Made by a program: the position numbers and the translations under genes
Source of the DNA: Cyanophora paradoxa
Lineage: Eukaryota > Glaucocystophyceae > Cyanophorales > Cyanophoraceae
NCBI GenBank assembly: GCA_004431415.1
Contig: QPMI01000023.1
Span: forward strand, 160,376 to 224,375
Length of the DNA stretch: 64,000 nt
Direction: 5' to 3'
Notes under the pieces: model-generated
Told to the model about the DNA's origin: nothing
Database searches by the model: none
The model's input: only the letters and a program-made list of their open reading frames with translations
Shown here: positions 51,752 through 58,781 of the stretch, piece by piece
How positions within the stretch are numbered: position 1 is the first letter of the stretch
How the letters are laid out: each line of letters starts with the position of its first letter

Positions 51752-51891
51752 ATGAATCACCTGAGCAACGCCTTCTGCAATAAGTGCTTCCTCACTTGCA
51801 AGTGGGACCCACTCTCCTCTGAGAAGCCAACCTGTTGGTTCTGCAAGGGGATAGCCCAGCTGCAGTACGAGGACTCGGAGGAATGGCAGAC
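51752..51891 (+). CDS. Small zinc-ribbon-like frame before VLTF3
   Basis: From ATG 51752 the frame reads MNHLSNAFCNKCFLTCKWDP and KPTCWFCKGIAQLQYEDSEE, with two CxxC pairs as in a zinc ribbon. After about 51890 this frame stays open to 52387 but only as a shadow of VLTF3. The promoter motif sits upstream of this frame and not directly before the VLTF3 ATG. It may therefore be a short first cistron, a 5' part of VLTF3 separated by a frameshift, or chance. End coordinate is approximate. Confidence 0.4.
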
Positions 51892-52713
51892 TCTAACGAA
51901 ATCGATCTCCTCCTCCGAAACTTCGAGCAGATCCAGCGCTACGGCGCCATCCTTCACGACGAGGGGGACCCAGACTTCGACGCTCCGGCACCGTACCCCG
52001 CCGCCGCCGCCGCCATCGCCAACTCCTACCTCGGGGCCGGAGAGCGCCCCCGCAAGCGCAACCGCCGCACCCAAGGCCCCCAAGGCGAAGCCGCTGTCCC
52101 CTGCGGAAATTGCGGCTCTGTCGCCCTCGTTGGTGTTCACCTGGATGGGGATCTGGTTTGCCAAGGCTGCGGTCTGGTCCTGGATTTTTATTATCCGGAC
52201 CATCAACCCCTGGCTGTCAGCGAGCTCCACAGCAACTACCTGCGCAAGTACCACGTTTCCGAGCGACTTAAGCAGCACTGCCTGGAGGATTCTCCAGTAC
52301 CCGAGGACGTGCTGGCAGCTATTGCGAGGCGCATGGCGGGGAAGGAGTGGAGCAAGGACAATATCCGCCAAGTTCTCCGGGCTCTGAAGCAGCAGAAGTA
52401 CATCGAGCGCTGGGCGCAGATCAAGTGGCGCATCACGGGCGAGCGCCCGCCTCCGATGAGCGCGGAGGACATGGACCGGGTGCAGGAGATGTTCGCCCTG
52501 GTGGAGGTCCCCTTCAGCATCTTCAAGTCGCAGGGCAGGAAGAACATGCTCAACTACAATTACGTTTTCAGGCAGATTTTCGTGCTGCTAGATTTGCCCC
52601 AGCACCTCCCCTTTTTCCCCTTGCTCAAGAGCAGGCAGAAACTCTCGGAGCTCGATTCCATTTGGAACAGGATATGCGAGTACAACGACTGGCATTTCTT
52701 TCCTACTCTTTAG
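51883..52713 (+). CDS. VLTF3-like late transcription factor, 276 aa
   Basis: Homologue of the poxvirus late transcription factor 3 family conserved across Nucleocytoviricota. A zinc ribbon CGNCGSVALVG plus LVCQGCGLVLD spans about residues 73-96. The family-specific C-terminal half follows: YLRKYHVSERLKQHCLED, VLRALKQQKYIERWAQIKWR, RKNMLNYNYVFRQIF and FFPLLKSRQKLSELDSIWNR, ending CEYNDWHFFPTL. This order and the FPLLKSR-x-KL signature are diagnostic. It should direct transcription from viral late promoters, possibly the motif found before most genes here. Start taken at MADSNEIDLL; an upstream zinc frame may belong to it. Confidence 0.88.
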   Translation: MADSNEIDLLLRNFEQIQRYGAILHDEGDPDFDAPAPYPAAAAAIANSYLGAGERPRKRNRRTQGPQGEAAVPCGNCGSVALVGVHLDGDLVCQGCGLVLDFYYPDHQPLAVSELHSNYLRKYHVSERLKQHCLEDSPVPEDVLAAIARRMAGKEWSKDNIRQVLRALKQQKYIERWAQIKWRITGERPPPMSAEDMDRVQEMFALVEVPFSIFKSQGRKNMLNYNYVFRQIFVLLDLPQHLPFFPLLKSRQKLSELDSIWNRICEYNDWHFFPTL

Positions 52714-53058
52714 CTACTCTTTAGTGATCGCGGCGGCCTTCCGCTCGAGCGCCTGCTTGATTCCGAAGCTAGCGCTGGTAGCCTTGATTAGCATGTTCGT
52801 CTGCCCGTGTGTAAATCCGAGGATGAACATAATTCCGCCGGTGGGGTCGTCGTCGAAGAACTGGAGGGTGAGCACGTATTTCGAGAGCAGGCCGAGGGTG
52901 AGGCCGTTGACGGCGACCTGCGCGGCGAGCTCGGCCGCGTGGCCGGCCCTGTTTTCGCCTTCGTGCGAGGAGAAGGCGGCGTCGATGAGGGAGCCGGATG
53001 CCAGGCCGAGGGCGTACTGCACGATGGCCTGGGAGAGCCCTAGGAGCACCTTTGACAT
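52714..53058 (-). CDS. Small membrane-type viral protein, 114 aa
   Basis: Hydrophobic and helical: LGLSQAIVQYALGLASGSLI, ELAAQVAVNGLTLGLLSKYV and TGGIMFILGFTHGQTNMLIK suggest two to three membrane segments. Stop is adjacent to the convergent VLTF3 stop. Promoter motif at 53065-53082. No family recognised. Confidence 0.6.
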   Translation of the reverse strand: MSKVLLGLSQAIVQYALGLASGSLIDAAFSSHEGENRAGHAAELAAQVAVNGLTLGLLSKYVLTLQFFDDDPTGGIMFILGFTHGQTNMLIKATSASFGIKQALERKAAAITKE

Positions 53059-53064
53059 TTTCCT

Positions 53065-53082
53065 GGGGCCTCGGAAATTTTT
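53065..53082 (-). promoter_or_regulatory. Viral promoter-like motif
   Basis: Minus-strand AAAAATTTCCGAGGCCCC, 6 nt before the ATG at 53058; strong match. Confidence 0.7.
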
Positions 53083-53093
53083 AAGGGGCGCGC

Positions 53094-53444
53094 CTAGGCG
53101 TCGGAGTCCTCGTCCTCGGTCTCCTCTGCCTCCTCCTCCGAGCCCGATTCCGAGGTCGCAAAATCGTCCGGGTCGCGCACGTAAATTACTCTGTCTCCCT
53201 CTTCGTCTGTCATCTCCTCCGAGCTGGTGTCCTCACTGCCCAGCGACTCGGCCGCGGCCTCGTCCGCCGCCTCCGCGGTCAGGCGCTCCCAGTTAATTCC
53301 CAGCGCGTCGCAGATCCTCTCCAGGGCGCTGCTGACCTCGCCGTCGTTGAAGGGCGAGGAGGGGTCGAGGCTGGCCTCGAGGAGGCAGTCGTAGGCGATG
53401 GACTCGACGCGGAAGACGGAGGCGATGTGGGCGCTGGGCGACAT
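53094..53444 (-). CDS. Acidic viral protein, 116 aa
   Basis: Ordered N-terminal half (HIASVFRVESIAYDCLLEAS; ALERICDALGINWERL) then a strongly acidic Glu/Asp/Ser tail (SESGSEEEAEETEDEDSDA). Promoter motif at 53458-53472. Function unknown; the tail would suit a DNA-mimicking or histone-binding role, which is speculation. Confidence 0.6.
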   Translation of the reverse strand: MSPSAHIASVFRVESIAYDCLLEASLDPSSPFNDGEVSSALERICDALGINWERLTAEAADEAAAESLGSEDTSSEEMTDEEGDRVIYVRDPDDFATSESGSEEEAEETEDEDSDA

Positions 53445-53457
53445 GGTTACGCACGAA

Positions 53458-53472
53458 GCCTCAGAAAAAATC
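53458..53472 (-). promoter_or_regulatory. Viral promoter-like motif
   Basis: Minus-strand GATTTTTTCTGAGGC, 13 nt before the ATG at 53444; overlaps the end of the ATPase gene. Confidence 0.7.
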
Positions 53473-54541
53473 AGGCGAGGCCGCGGTGCTTCCTGAAATT
53501 ATCTATCATGCCCAGGAGCGTCTTGTCCACCGTGCCGTCGTCCGGACCCACGAGATTTTCTCCGTTGACGGTTTCGCCCTCCCAGTACTCCTTGGATCCG
53601 ATGCGGAAGGGGGGCGGCTCCTCGGCCTTGTAGACGTACAGAACGTCCAGAGGGTTCGTAGAGTTGTTGGAAGAATCGATGATGAGGCAGTGGTTATCCT
53701 GGGTGTACTTATCGAGCAGGTAGTAGAAGGCGCGCTGGGATATGATGTCGCCCCACTCCTTTGCGAGGGCCTCGCGCTGCATCGCCTGCGAGCACTTGAA
53801 AATGACAGCCAGATCAGTATTGGAGCGCAGGACGGGATTGATGCCCTTGGCATACTGCGTCGTGATAAGGGTCATGATTTTGTAGTGGCGCCCCGCCACG
53901 AAGAGCTCGTTGAGGGCCTCGTCGTACCGCAGCCGAGCGTCGGAAATCACGTCGTCGAGCAGCACGAAAAATCGCGGGTCGACGGGATCCTCCTTTCCCG
54001 CGAGCACGTCTTCGGACTTGTTGTGCTGCATGATCGCCTGCTGCCTCCTGAATAAATGGAAGAGCACGCCCGGGTTGTACTTGGGCCAGATGAAGCGCTG
54101 GGGTATGTACTGCTTCCAGTACCCGTTCAGGCGATCGGTCTGGCTGATCACGATACCCCCCGGGAAGGTGCCGGAGAGGTTGAACATGAGATCGCGGAGG
54201 AAGAAGGACTTGCCCGTGCGCCGCTTGCCGACGCAGACGACGGTGGCGTCGGACTTGACGGTGTTCACGTCGAACCACTTGAGCTCGGGCAGGCAGGCCA
54301 TGCGCTCGATGCCGCCCGTCTTCGAGTTGTCGAGGAAGGCGTTGACCTGCTCGGGCGTGAGCTGCTGGCCGTCCTCTGTCATGCCCATGGCGCAGCTGGC
54401 GCCGGCGGCGGGGGCCGTGCCCGCGCCCGAGCCGGTGGCCTGGCCGGCGGGGGCGGGTGCCGCGGGGGCCGCGCCTGCGGGCTGGGCGGGCTGGGGCTTG
54501 GCCGCCTTCGGCTTCTTCGGCTTCTTGGGGTCCTTGGCCAT
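53471..54541 (-). CDS. A32/FtsK-HerA-like DNA packaging ATPase, 356 aa
   Basis: Genome-packaging motor of the PRD1-adenovirus/Nucleocytoviricota lineage. A Lys/Pro/Ala-rich leader (about 1-50) precedes the ATPase core: VVCVGKRRTGKSFFLRDLMF gives Walker A at about residue 105, RFFVLLDDVISDARL gives Walker B near 196, and a downstream IMTLITTQYAKGINPVLRSN contains the sensor-type TTQ of this family. The end is EYWEGETVNGENL and a short tail. ATG 54541 was chosen because it follows the divergent promoter shared with the resolvase. Identification is firm. Confidence 0.9.
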   Translation of the reverse strand: MAKDPKKPKKPKAAKPQPAQPAGAAPAAPAPAGQATGSGAGTAPAAGASCAMGMTEDGQQLTPEQVNAFLDNSKTGGIERMACLPELKWFDVNTVKSDATVVCVGKRRTGKSFFLRDLMFNLSGTFPGGIVISQTDRLNGYWKQYIPQRFIWPKYNPGVLFHLFRRQQAIMQHNKSEDVLAGKEDPVDPRFFVLLDDVISDARLRYDEALNELFVAGRHYKIMTLITTQYAKGINPVLRSNTDLAVIFKCSQAMQREALAKEWGDIISQRAFYYLLDKYTQDNHCLIIDSSNNSTNPLDVLYVYKAEEPPPFRIGSKEYWEGETVNGENLVGPDDGTVDKTLLGMIDNFRKHRGLA

Positions 54542-54550
54542 ATTACCCCC

Positions 54551-54568
54551 TTCATTCAGATTTTCTTG
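54551..54568. promoter_or_regulatory. Divergent ATPase/resolvase promoter-like segment
   Basis: TTCATTCAGATTTTCTTG lies between the two ATGs (54541 minus, 54579 plus). It contains ATTTTCTTG on plus and AAAATCTGAATG on minus, both partial consensus matches. Confidence 0.5.
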
Positions 54569-54578
54569 CGACCCTGGG

Positions 54579-55055
54579 ATGAAGATCCTCGGCGTGGATG
54601 TGGGGGTCATCAATTTCGCCTGGTGCCTCATCGAATTCGATCCGCAGACAAAGGAATCCCAGATTCTCGACTGGCAAAAGATCGCCCTCTTCCCGTCTGC
54701 GCGCTGCTGTGGCCGCCTGGTTGCGCGCCTGGTGGAGGTTACTCGCGGCCATAGCGCCTTCGGCCTTCCCGACCAGATCGCGATCGAGGGCCAGAGGACG
54801 GGAATCAATCGTTGCATCGAGTGCACGCTCCACGCCCTCCTGTACGGGCGTGCGCGGATCGTGAGCCCGCGCGCCATCAAGCACTTCTTCAAGATCTCGA
54901 ACCCGAGCTACAAGGAGCGCAAGCGGGGCGCGGTCGACAAGTGCCGCGACCTTGTACCCGCCGAGCTCGCCGACATCGCGGATCGAAACGGCAAGCTCGA
55001 CGACCTCTGCGACGCCTACCTGATCGCCCTCTACGCCGCGCTCAATCCGCTGTGA
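54579..55055 (+). CDS. RuvC-like Holliday junction resolvase (poxvirus A22 type), 158 aa
   Basis: RNase H-fold resolvase that cuts branched replication intermediates before packaging. MKILGVDVGVINFAWCLIE gives the first catalytic Asp (D7), DQIAIEGQRTG the Glu (E70), and GKLDDLCDAYLIALYAAL the C-terminal acidic pair (D142 and D145). Length is that of compact viral resolvases. It is divergent from the packaging ATPase, a sensible pairing because both act at the end of replication. Confidence 0.88.
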   Translation: MKILGVDVGVINFAWCLIEFDPQTKESQILDWQKIALFPSARCCGRLVARLVEVTRGHSAFGLPDQIAIEGQRTGINRCIECTLHALLYGRARIVSPRAIKHFFKISNPSYKERKRGAVDKCRDLVPAELADIADRNGKLDDLCDAYLIALYAALNPL

Positions 55056-55065
55056 TTCCCGTTGC

Positions 55066-55081
55066 GATTTCTGGAGGGCCC
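55066..55081 (+). promoter_or_regulatory. Viral promoter-like motif
   Basis: GATTTCTGGAGGGCCC, 4 nt before the ATG at 55086; decides that start over earlier non-ATG codons in the frame. Confidence 0.7.
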
Positions 55082-55085
55082 GCAG

Positions 55086-55247
55086 ATGGGATCGTCATGC
55101 CGTAAGCCGAGGCCCCTCTGCTGCGAAATCTGCCGCCTGCCCCAGACCAAGCGCGGCTGGGTGCTCAAGGCGGGCGTCTACGTCTGCTGCCCCCGGTGCG
55201 CCGTCCGCTACTACGCACTTTTTTCTGAAGGCTGTCTACACCCGTAG
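55086..55247 (+). CDS. Small zinc-finger viral protein, 53 aa
   Basis: MGSSCRKPRPLCCEICRLPQ and VYVCCPRCAVRYYALF give two CxxC pairs about 20 residues apart, a one-zinc ribbon. Ends at TAG 55245-55247. Followed after 9 nt by another zinc protein. Could be a transcription accessory factor; not recognised. Confidence 0.6.
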   Translation: MGSSCRKPRPLCCEICRLPQTKRGWVLKAGVYVCCPRCAVRYYALFSEGCLHP

Positions 55248-55256
55248 CTAGATCCC

Positions 55257-55895
55257 ATGGAGCACGCTCACTACTGCTTCAAGTGCCGCTCCAACACCAA
55301 GCTCGCCAACGTCGAGGTGCGTACCAGCAAGAACAACCGCCAGGTGGCCGTCGGCTCCTGCACGCAATGCAGCGGCCGCGTCTCGCGCTTCATGCGCCGG
55401 GTTCAGGAGGAGGGGGCCCGGGAGACCAGCCCTCCGCCGCAGCGCCCGCAGGTGACCGACGCCGCTGGCCCGGCCGCCGGCTCGAGCCAGGCACCGGCAG
55501 CCCCTACGGCCCGAAGCCCCCGCGGCGCCCCGGCAGAAGGCCAAGGCGGCCCCCGCGGAGGGCGACCCGAGCCCGCTCGAGGCCCAGCCCAAGCGCCAGC
55601 GCGCGCCGAGGAAGGCGGCGAGCGAGCCCGCGATTGCAATTCAGATGTGATCCGGCGGCGCAACTGCCCAGTTCACTGCTTCGTCTGCGACTACCCCCCC
55701 ACCTGCTTCCCGGGCCACCTGCAGTTCGGCCACGAGATCTCGGTGGCGCGCGTGGGCGGGCGGGCCCGCCTCGTCTGCAGGCGCTGCGCGCGCGGGCTCT
55801 TCGCGGATTTTCGCAGGATCCGCGACAGGGAGCTCACGGGCAGTATTTCTAAGTCCCTCCCCAAATTGAGAAATGGCCTCCCTGTTGTTCGATAG
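55257..55895 (+). CDS. Zinc-ribbon protein (DUF5679-like) with second CxxC module, 212-aa frame
   Basis: Residues 1-48, HYCFKCRSNTKLANVEVRTS with VGSCTQCSGRVSRFMRR, match the short DUF5679-type ribbon common in large DNA viruses (family number from memory). The distal part, PVHCFVCDYPPTC and LVCRRCARGLFADF, is a second Cys-rich module. In the middle (about 55500-55650) another frame has much stronger third-position GC and reads APRQKAKAAPAEGDPSPLEA, ending at TGA 55651. So this may be two genes, or one gene with an indel, although the outer frame is open throughout. Weak motif at 55217-55235. Confidence 0.55.
   Translation: MEHAHYCFKCRSNTKLANVEVRTSKNNRQVAVGSCTQCSGRVSRFMRRVQEEGARETSPPPQRPQVTDAAGPAAGSSQAPAAPTARSPRGAPAEGQGGPRGGRPEPARGPAQAPARAEEGGERARDCNSDVIRRRNCPVHCFVCDYPPTCFPGHLQFGHEISVARVGGRARLVCRRCARGLFADFRRIRDRELTGSISKSLPKLRNGLPVVR
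55841..55860 (+). promoter_or_regulatory. Viral promoter-like motif
   Basis: CAGTATTTCTAAGTCCCTCC, 12 nt before the ATG at 55873, inside the 3' end of the preceding frame. Confidence 0.5.
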
Positions 55896-56025
55896 GGACA
55901 TGTACCAAATGCAGAACCGATTCGACGGCGTCTACCCCGAGCGCATGCCGCAGGAGCAGTTCCCGCGCCCGCACTGGGCGGACCACCGCACGCACGGCCT
56001 GCGCAGGCCCGGGCGGGGCAGCTGA
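55873..56025 (+). CDS. Small viral protein, 50 aa
   Basis: MASLLFDRDMYQMQNRFDGV start, then YPERMPQEQFPRPHWADHRT and a basic end. No family. Its stop overlaps the next start (TGATG), a compact arrangement, and it has its own motif upstream. Confidence 0.5.
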   Translation: MASLLFDRDMYQMQNRFDGVYPERMPQEQFPRPHWADHRTHGLRRPGRGS

Positions 56026-56135
56026 TGGTGACGCCCGGGGGCGCGCCGGCGGAGCGCGACTGGTCGCCCCTCTGGATTATAGCGGGGATCCTGGTGGGGT
56101 ACCTCCTCTTCCGACCCAGTGTAATTTCTCAGTGA
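56025..56135 (+). CDS. Small one-helix membrane protein, 36 aa
   Basis: MVTPGGAPAERDWSP followed by LWIIAGILVGYLLF, a single membrane helix, and a short tail. Start overlaps the previous stop codon. Mini membrane proteins of this kind are common in virions with an internal membrane. Supported by context and hydrophobicity only. Confidence 0.45.
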   Translation: MVTPGGAPAERDWSPLWIIAGILVGYLLFRPSVISQ

Positions 56136-56138
56136 CCC
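56119..56138 (+). promoter_or_regulatory. Viral promoter-like motif
   Basis: GTGTAATTTCTCAGTGACCC, close to consensus, over the stop of the 36-aa gene and before the next gene. Confidence 0.6.
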
Positions 56139-56485
56139 CGTACCCCGATGTCTCGATCTATCCTTATTGGGCCCCAATCGATACGCAAATTGAGATGCTG
56201 CGCGCTCGCATGCAGAAGCTTACGCTCGAAGAGGATCCCACGGATGTACCCGAGATCAAGGCGGGGTTGGCCACGCTGCCGACGGATATCGTCGAGAACA
56301 TTCGCGATTGGGTGTACAGACTGCAGGACGAGGTCCGTGCACGGCTCTGGCAAATCGTGATGGGGCAGAGGGCCGCGGCCTACCGTAGCTTCGACGACCA
56401 GAGGGACGCGGCCATGCGCAGGTGGGAGAGGCAGTTCCCCGAGACGTACGGGGGCGCCAACCCATATTTTTCTGGTGATGGGTAA
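56132..56485 (+). CDS. Viral protein of unknown function, about 117 aa, start uncertain
   Basis: The coding frame reads YPDVSIYPYWAPIDTQIEML, LPTDIVENIRDWVYRLQDEV and WERQFPETYGGANPYF. It is open from a GTG at 56132; the first in-frame ATG is 56195. The ATG at 56148, ideally placed after the promoter motif, is in another frame, so a small indel near the start is possible. LPTDIVENIRDWV is faintly F-box-like but too short to call. Confidence 0.5.
   Translation: MTPYPDVSIYPYWAPIDTQIEMLRARMQKLTLEEDPTDVPEIKAGLATLPTDIVENIRDWVYRLQDEVRARLWQIVMGQRAAAYRSFDDQRDAAMRRWERQFPETYGGANPYFSGDG
56464..56482 (+). promoter_or_regulatory. Viral promoter-like motif
   Basis: ATATTTTTCTGGTGATGGG, 5 nt before the ATG at 56488. 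Confidence 0.55.
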
Positions 56486-56487
56486 AC

Positions 56488-56766
56488 ATGCCGGAGGCGC
56501 AGAAGAAGCCCGCGAAAAAGGCGCCCACGAACGGGCAGGAGCGGCCCACCAAGGCGGAGGTGAAGGAGGCGAAGGAGAAGCTGAAGGGGCCGCCCGAATT
56601 TCCTAAGGGGCCGAAGCCGCTGTACGAGGACGTCTCGCCCGGCGAAATATTCGTGGCGATGCGCCCGACGAAGCAGGGGAAGAAGGGGGCCGAGAAGAAG
56701 GACGGGAAGGAAGACAAGGCCAAGACCGATAAAATTTCAAAGACAGCCCCTAAGAAGTGCAAATGA
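56488..56766 (+). CDS. Lysine-rich viral protein, 92 aa
   Basis: Lys/Ala/Pro-rich ends (MPEAQKKPAKKAPTNGQERP; KKGAEKKDGKEDKAKTDK) flank a short ordered part, PLYEDVSPGEIFVAMRPT. Very basic; a DNA-condensing or core role is plausible but unproven. Its stop TGA overlaps the next start as ATGA. Confidence 0.6.
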   Translation: MPEAQKKPAKKAPTNGQERPTKAEVKEAKEKLKGPPEFPKGPKPLYEDVSPGEIFVAMRPTKQGKKGAEKKDGKEDKAKTDKISKTAPKKCK

Positions 56767-58739
56767 GGGGGCTCGCCTCGCGTTTCGCGCCGCGCAACGT
56801 GCTCGCGATCCCGGGGGGCGGGGACTCGCACATCACGCCCTTCGAGAGCGACAAGTACGCACACTTTCAGCAGCTGATGAAGACGGCGCTGGCGAGGGCC
56901 ACGCCGGAAATTCGGTTCGAGGAGCGCGATCGATCGGACAAGCTTGCCGAGGTGGAGGCGCAGGCCATCGCCAACGCGTACTACATCAACAAGTTCCAGC
57001 AGATGGAGTCGAGCCTCGACGAGGAGTACGAGGAGGGCTTCCGCGCCTGGCTGATGGGCCAGTCGGCCTTCACCGCGAACCTGAAGGCCAAGGGGGCGGG
57101 CGCCTGCGACGTGGACGGCAAGAACCTGACGGTGCTGCCGGGCGTGCGGGAGTTCTGCAAGTCGAAGGAGGATCAGATCACCGAATTCCTGAAGCGCAAG
57201 AAGCGCCTCGAGACGCTGGGCCCGATGAACCTCGAGGACGCGTACTACTACTACAAGTACATCATCAACGGCGAGGAGTTCAAACCCACGAGCATCTACG
57301 CGCGCGAGAACAAGAAGCCCGAGGAGCTGATCGGAGGGAGGTACGACCCCGACTACGCGAACCGCAACACGCGCCAGCCCTTCGCCCAGGCCGAGCCGCC
57401 CTCGAGCTCGGACAGCGAGGGGCCGGGGCCGGACGAGAGCCGCCAGCGCGACGTGCCCAGGGAGAGGCGACGGGCGAAGAAGCGGATGGACAAGGAAAAG
57501 TACATCAAGGCCCGCCGCGAGCAGAAGGTGCGCATCACGGACGGGGACAACGAGGCCATCGAGGCCAGTTTCCCGGAGGCGGCCATGGGCAGAGCAATCA
57601 AGGCGGGCAGGGGCGCGCGCGAGGCCCTCATTCAGAAGGCCCTACCGTCCAAGGAACCCAGGGACGAAATGATCGAGTCCGACGACGAAGGGGGGGCTCC
57701 GCCGCCGCCGGGGCCACCAGCGCCGCCAGCGCCGCCAGCGCCGCCAGCGCCGCCCGGGCCGAAGACGCCCCCGCTGGCGCCGCAGCCCGGCCCTCGCAGC
57801 CCCGGACACGGTGGCCAGGCCGTCCGCACCCCAGCGGAGCAGCCCCCGCCGCCGCCCCCGCCGCCGCCGCCGCCCGAGCCACAGGCGGGGCCCTCGCGCC
57901 CGCCAGAGGTGGTGGCGGCCGAGGCGGTGGCTGTTGCGGCGGCAAGGGCCGTGCTCGAGCAGGTGCCCGTCGCCGTCCAGGCCCAACTCGCAAACGCGGG
58001 GATAGAAATTGCCCCCTCGTCCCCGCGCGAGAAGGAAGCCGTGGACAAGCGCAGGGCCGCGTACAAGGATATGGGGCGGAGACCCGGGTATGCGACCATG
58101 GACGTAAACGATGCGCTTGAACTGGCCGCCAAGAAGGTGAAAGAGGCGACAGAAGCTCGCCGTGCGGGGCTGCTGAAGAAACTTCGCTCCGGTGCTCCAG
58201 GCAATCCAGCCAGTCCAGACGATCCCATGGACGAGGAGACGGAAGCGGAGCGCGCGGCCAATCGGGCTCGCCGGGAGGGATTCCTTGTGAGCGTATCGCC
58301 CGAAATCGCGCGCGCTGCAGGGGACGCCGCCGTTGCGAAATACCTTGCAGAAGAAATCGATTACAACCAACTGGCATCGATAGCCCATGCCCAGGCAGCT
58401 GGAGTCAACAAGGCACAGGCACGGATAGCAGAGCAGCACCGTGATATTTCGGACCTGGGCGGGGATGTCGTGAAATTCTTCGAAGCTGAGCGAGAAGCGG
58501 ACCCGCTCGGATCTGCGGCAAAGGGCCCCTTTATGGAGCGTGTGCGGCGCGTAGAGGAGCGGGCCCAGCAACTCATGAACTTGGATCCAGAGCGTTACTT
58601 CATGTTGGGCCAAGGACTTGCCCTGGGTTATCTTAACGGCACACGCGACTGGTCTGCGATCACGGACGCACTCCGCAAGAAGGCGTACGACGCGGACCTA
58701 GCGAGACGGGGGGCGCGCCCTCTAATAACGTTAACGTAG
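56763..58739 (+). CDS. Large viral protein of unknown function, 658 aa
   Basis: MRGLASRFAPRNVLAIPGGG start chosen at the ATGA overlap. An ordered N-terminal part (HITPFESDKYAHFQQLMKTA; EEGFRAWLMGQSAFTANLKA; AYYYYKYIINGEEFKP) is followed by a charged segment, a Pro/Ala-rich linker (about 320-380: PPAPPAPPAPPAPPGP) and an Ala/Glu-rich helical C-terminal half ending in MLGQGLALGYLNGTRDWSAI. It lies directly before the capsid gene and is probably a virion or assembly protein. A weak motif is at 56729-56750. Confidence 0.65.
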   Translation: MRGLASRFAPRNVLAIPGGGDSHITPFESDKYAHFQQLMKTALARATPEIRFEERDRSDKLAEVEAQAIANAYYINKFQQMESSLDEEYEEGFRAWLMGQSAFTANLKAKGAGACDVDGKNLTVLPGVREFCKSKEDQITEFLKRKKRLETLGPMNLEDAYYYYKYIINGEEFKPTSIYARENKKPEELIGGRYDPDYANRNTRQPFAQAEPPSSSDSEGPGPDESRQRDVPRERRRAKKRMDKEKYIKARREQKVRITDGDNEAIEASFPEAAMGRAIKAGRGAREALIQKALPSKEPRDEMIESDDEGGAPPPPGPPAPPAPPAPPAPPGPKTPPLAPQPGPRSPGHGGQAVRTPAEQPPPPPPPPPPPEPQAGPSRPPEVVAAEAVAVAAARAVLEQVPVAVQAQLANAGIEIAPSSPREKEAVDKRRAAYKDMGRRPGYATMDVNDALELAAKKVKEATEARRAGLLKKLRSGAPGNPASPDDPMDEETEAERAANRARREGFLVSVSPEIARAAGDAAVAKYLAEEIDYNQLASIAHAQAAGVNKAQARIAEQHRDISDLGGDVVKFFEAEREADPLGSAAKGPFMERVRRVEERAQQLMNLDPERYFMLGQGLALGYLNGTRDWSAITDALRKKAYDADLARRGARPLITLT

Positions 58740-58750
58740 GCGTCCACCCA

Positions 58751-58772
58751 AAAAATTTTCTCAACGCACCCC
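58751..58772 (+). promoter_or_regulatory. Capsid-gene promoter-like motif
   Basis: AAAAATTTTCTCAACGCACC plus CC, 9 nt before the capsid ATG. Confidence 0.6.
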
Positions 58773-58781
58773 TAAACCACC

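Noticed and set aside
56757-58739. Minus-strand frames at 57628-58613 (up to 323 codons)
   Set aside because: Antisense shadows of the intact 658-aa plus-strand gene.
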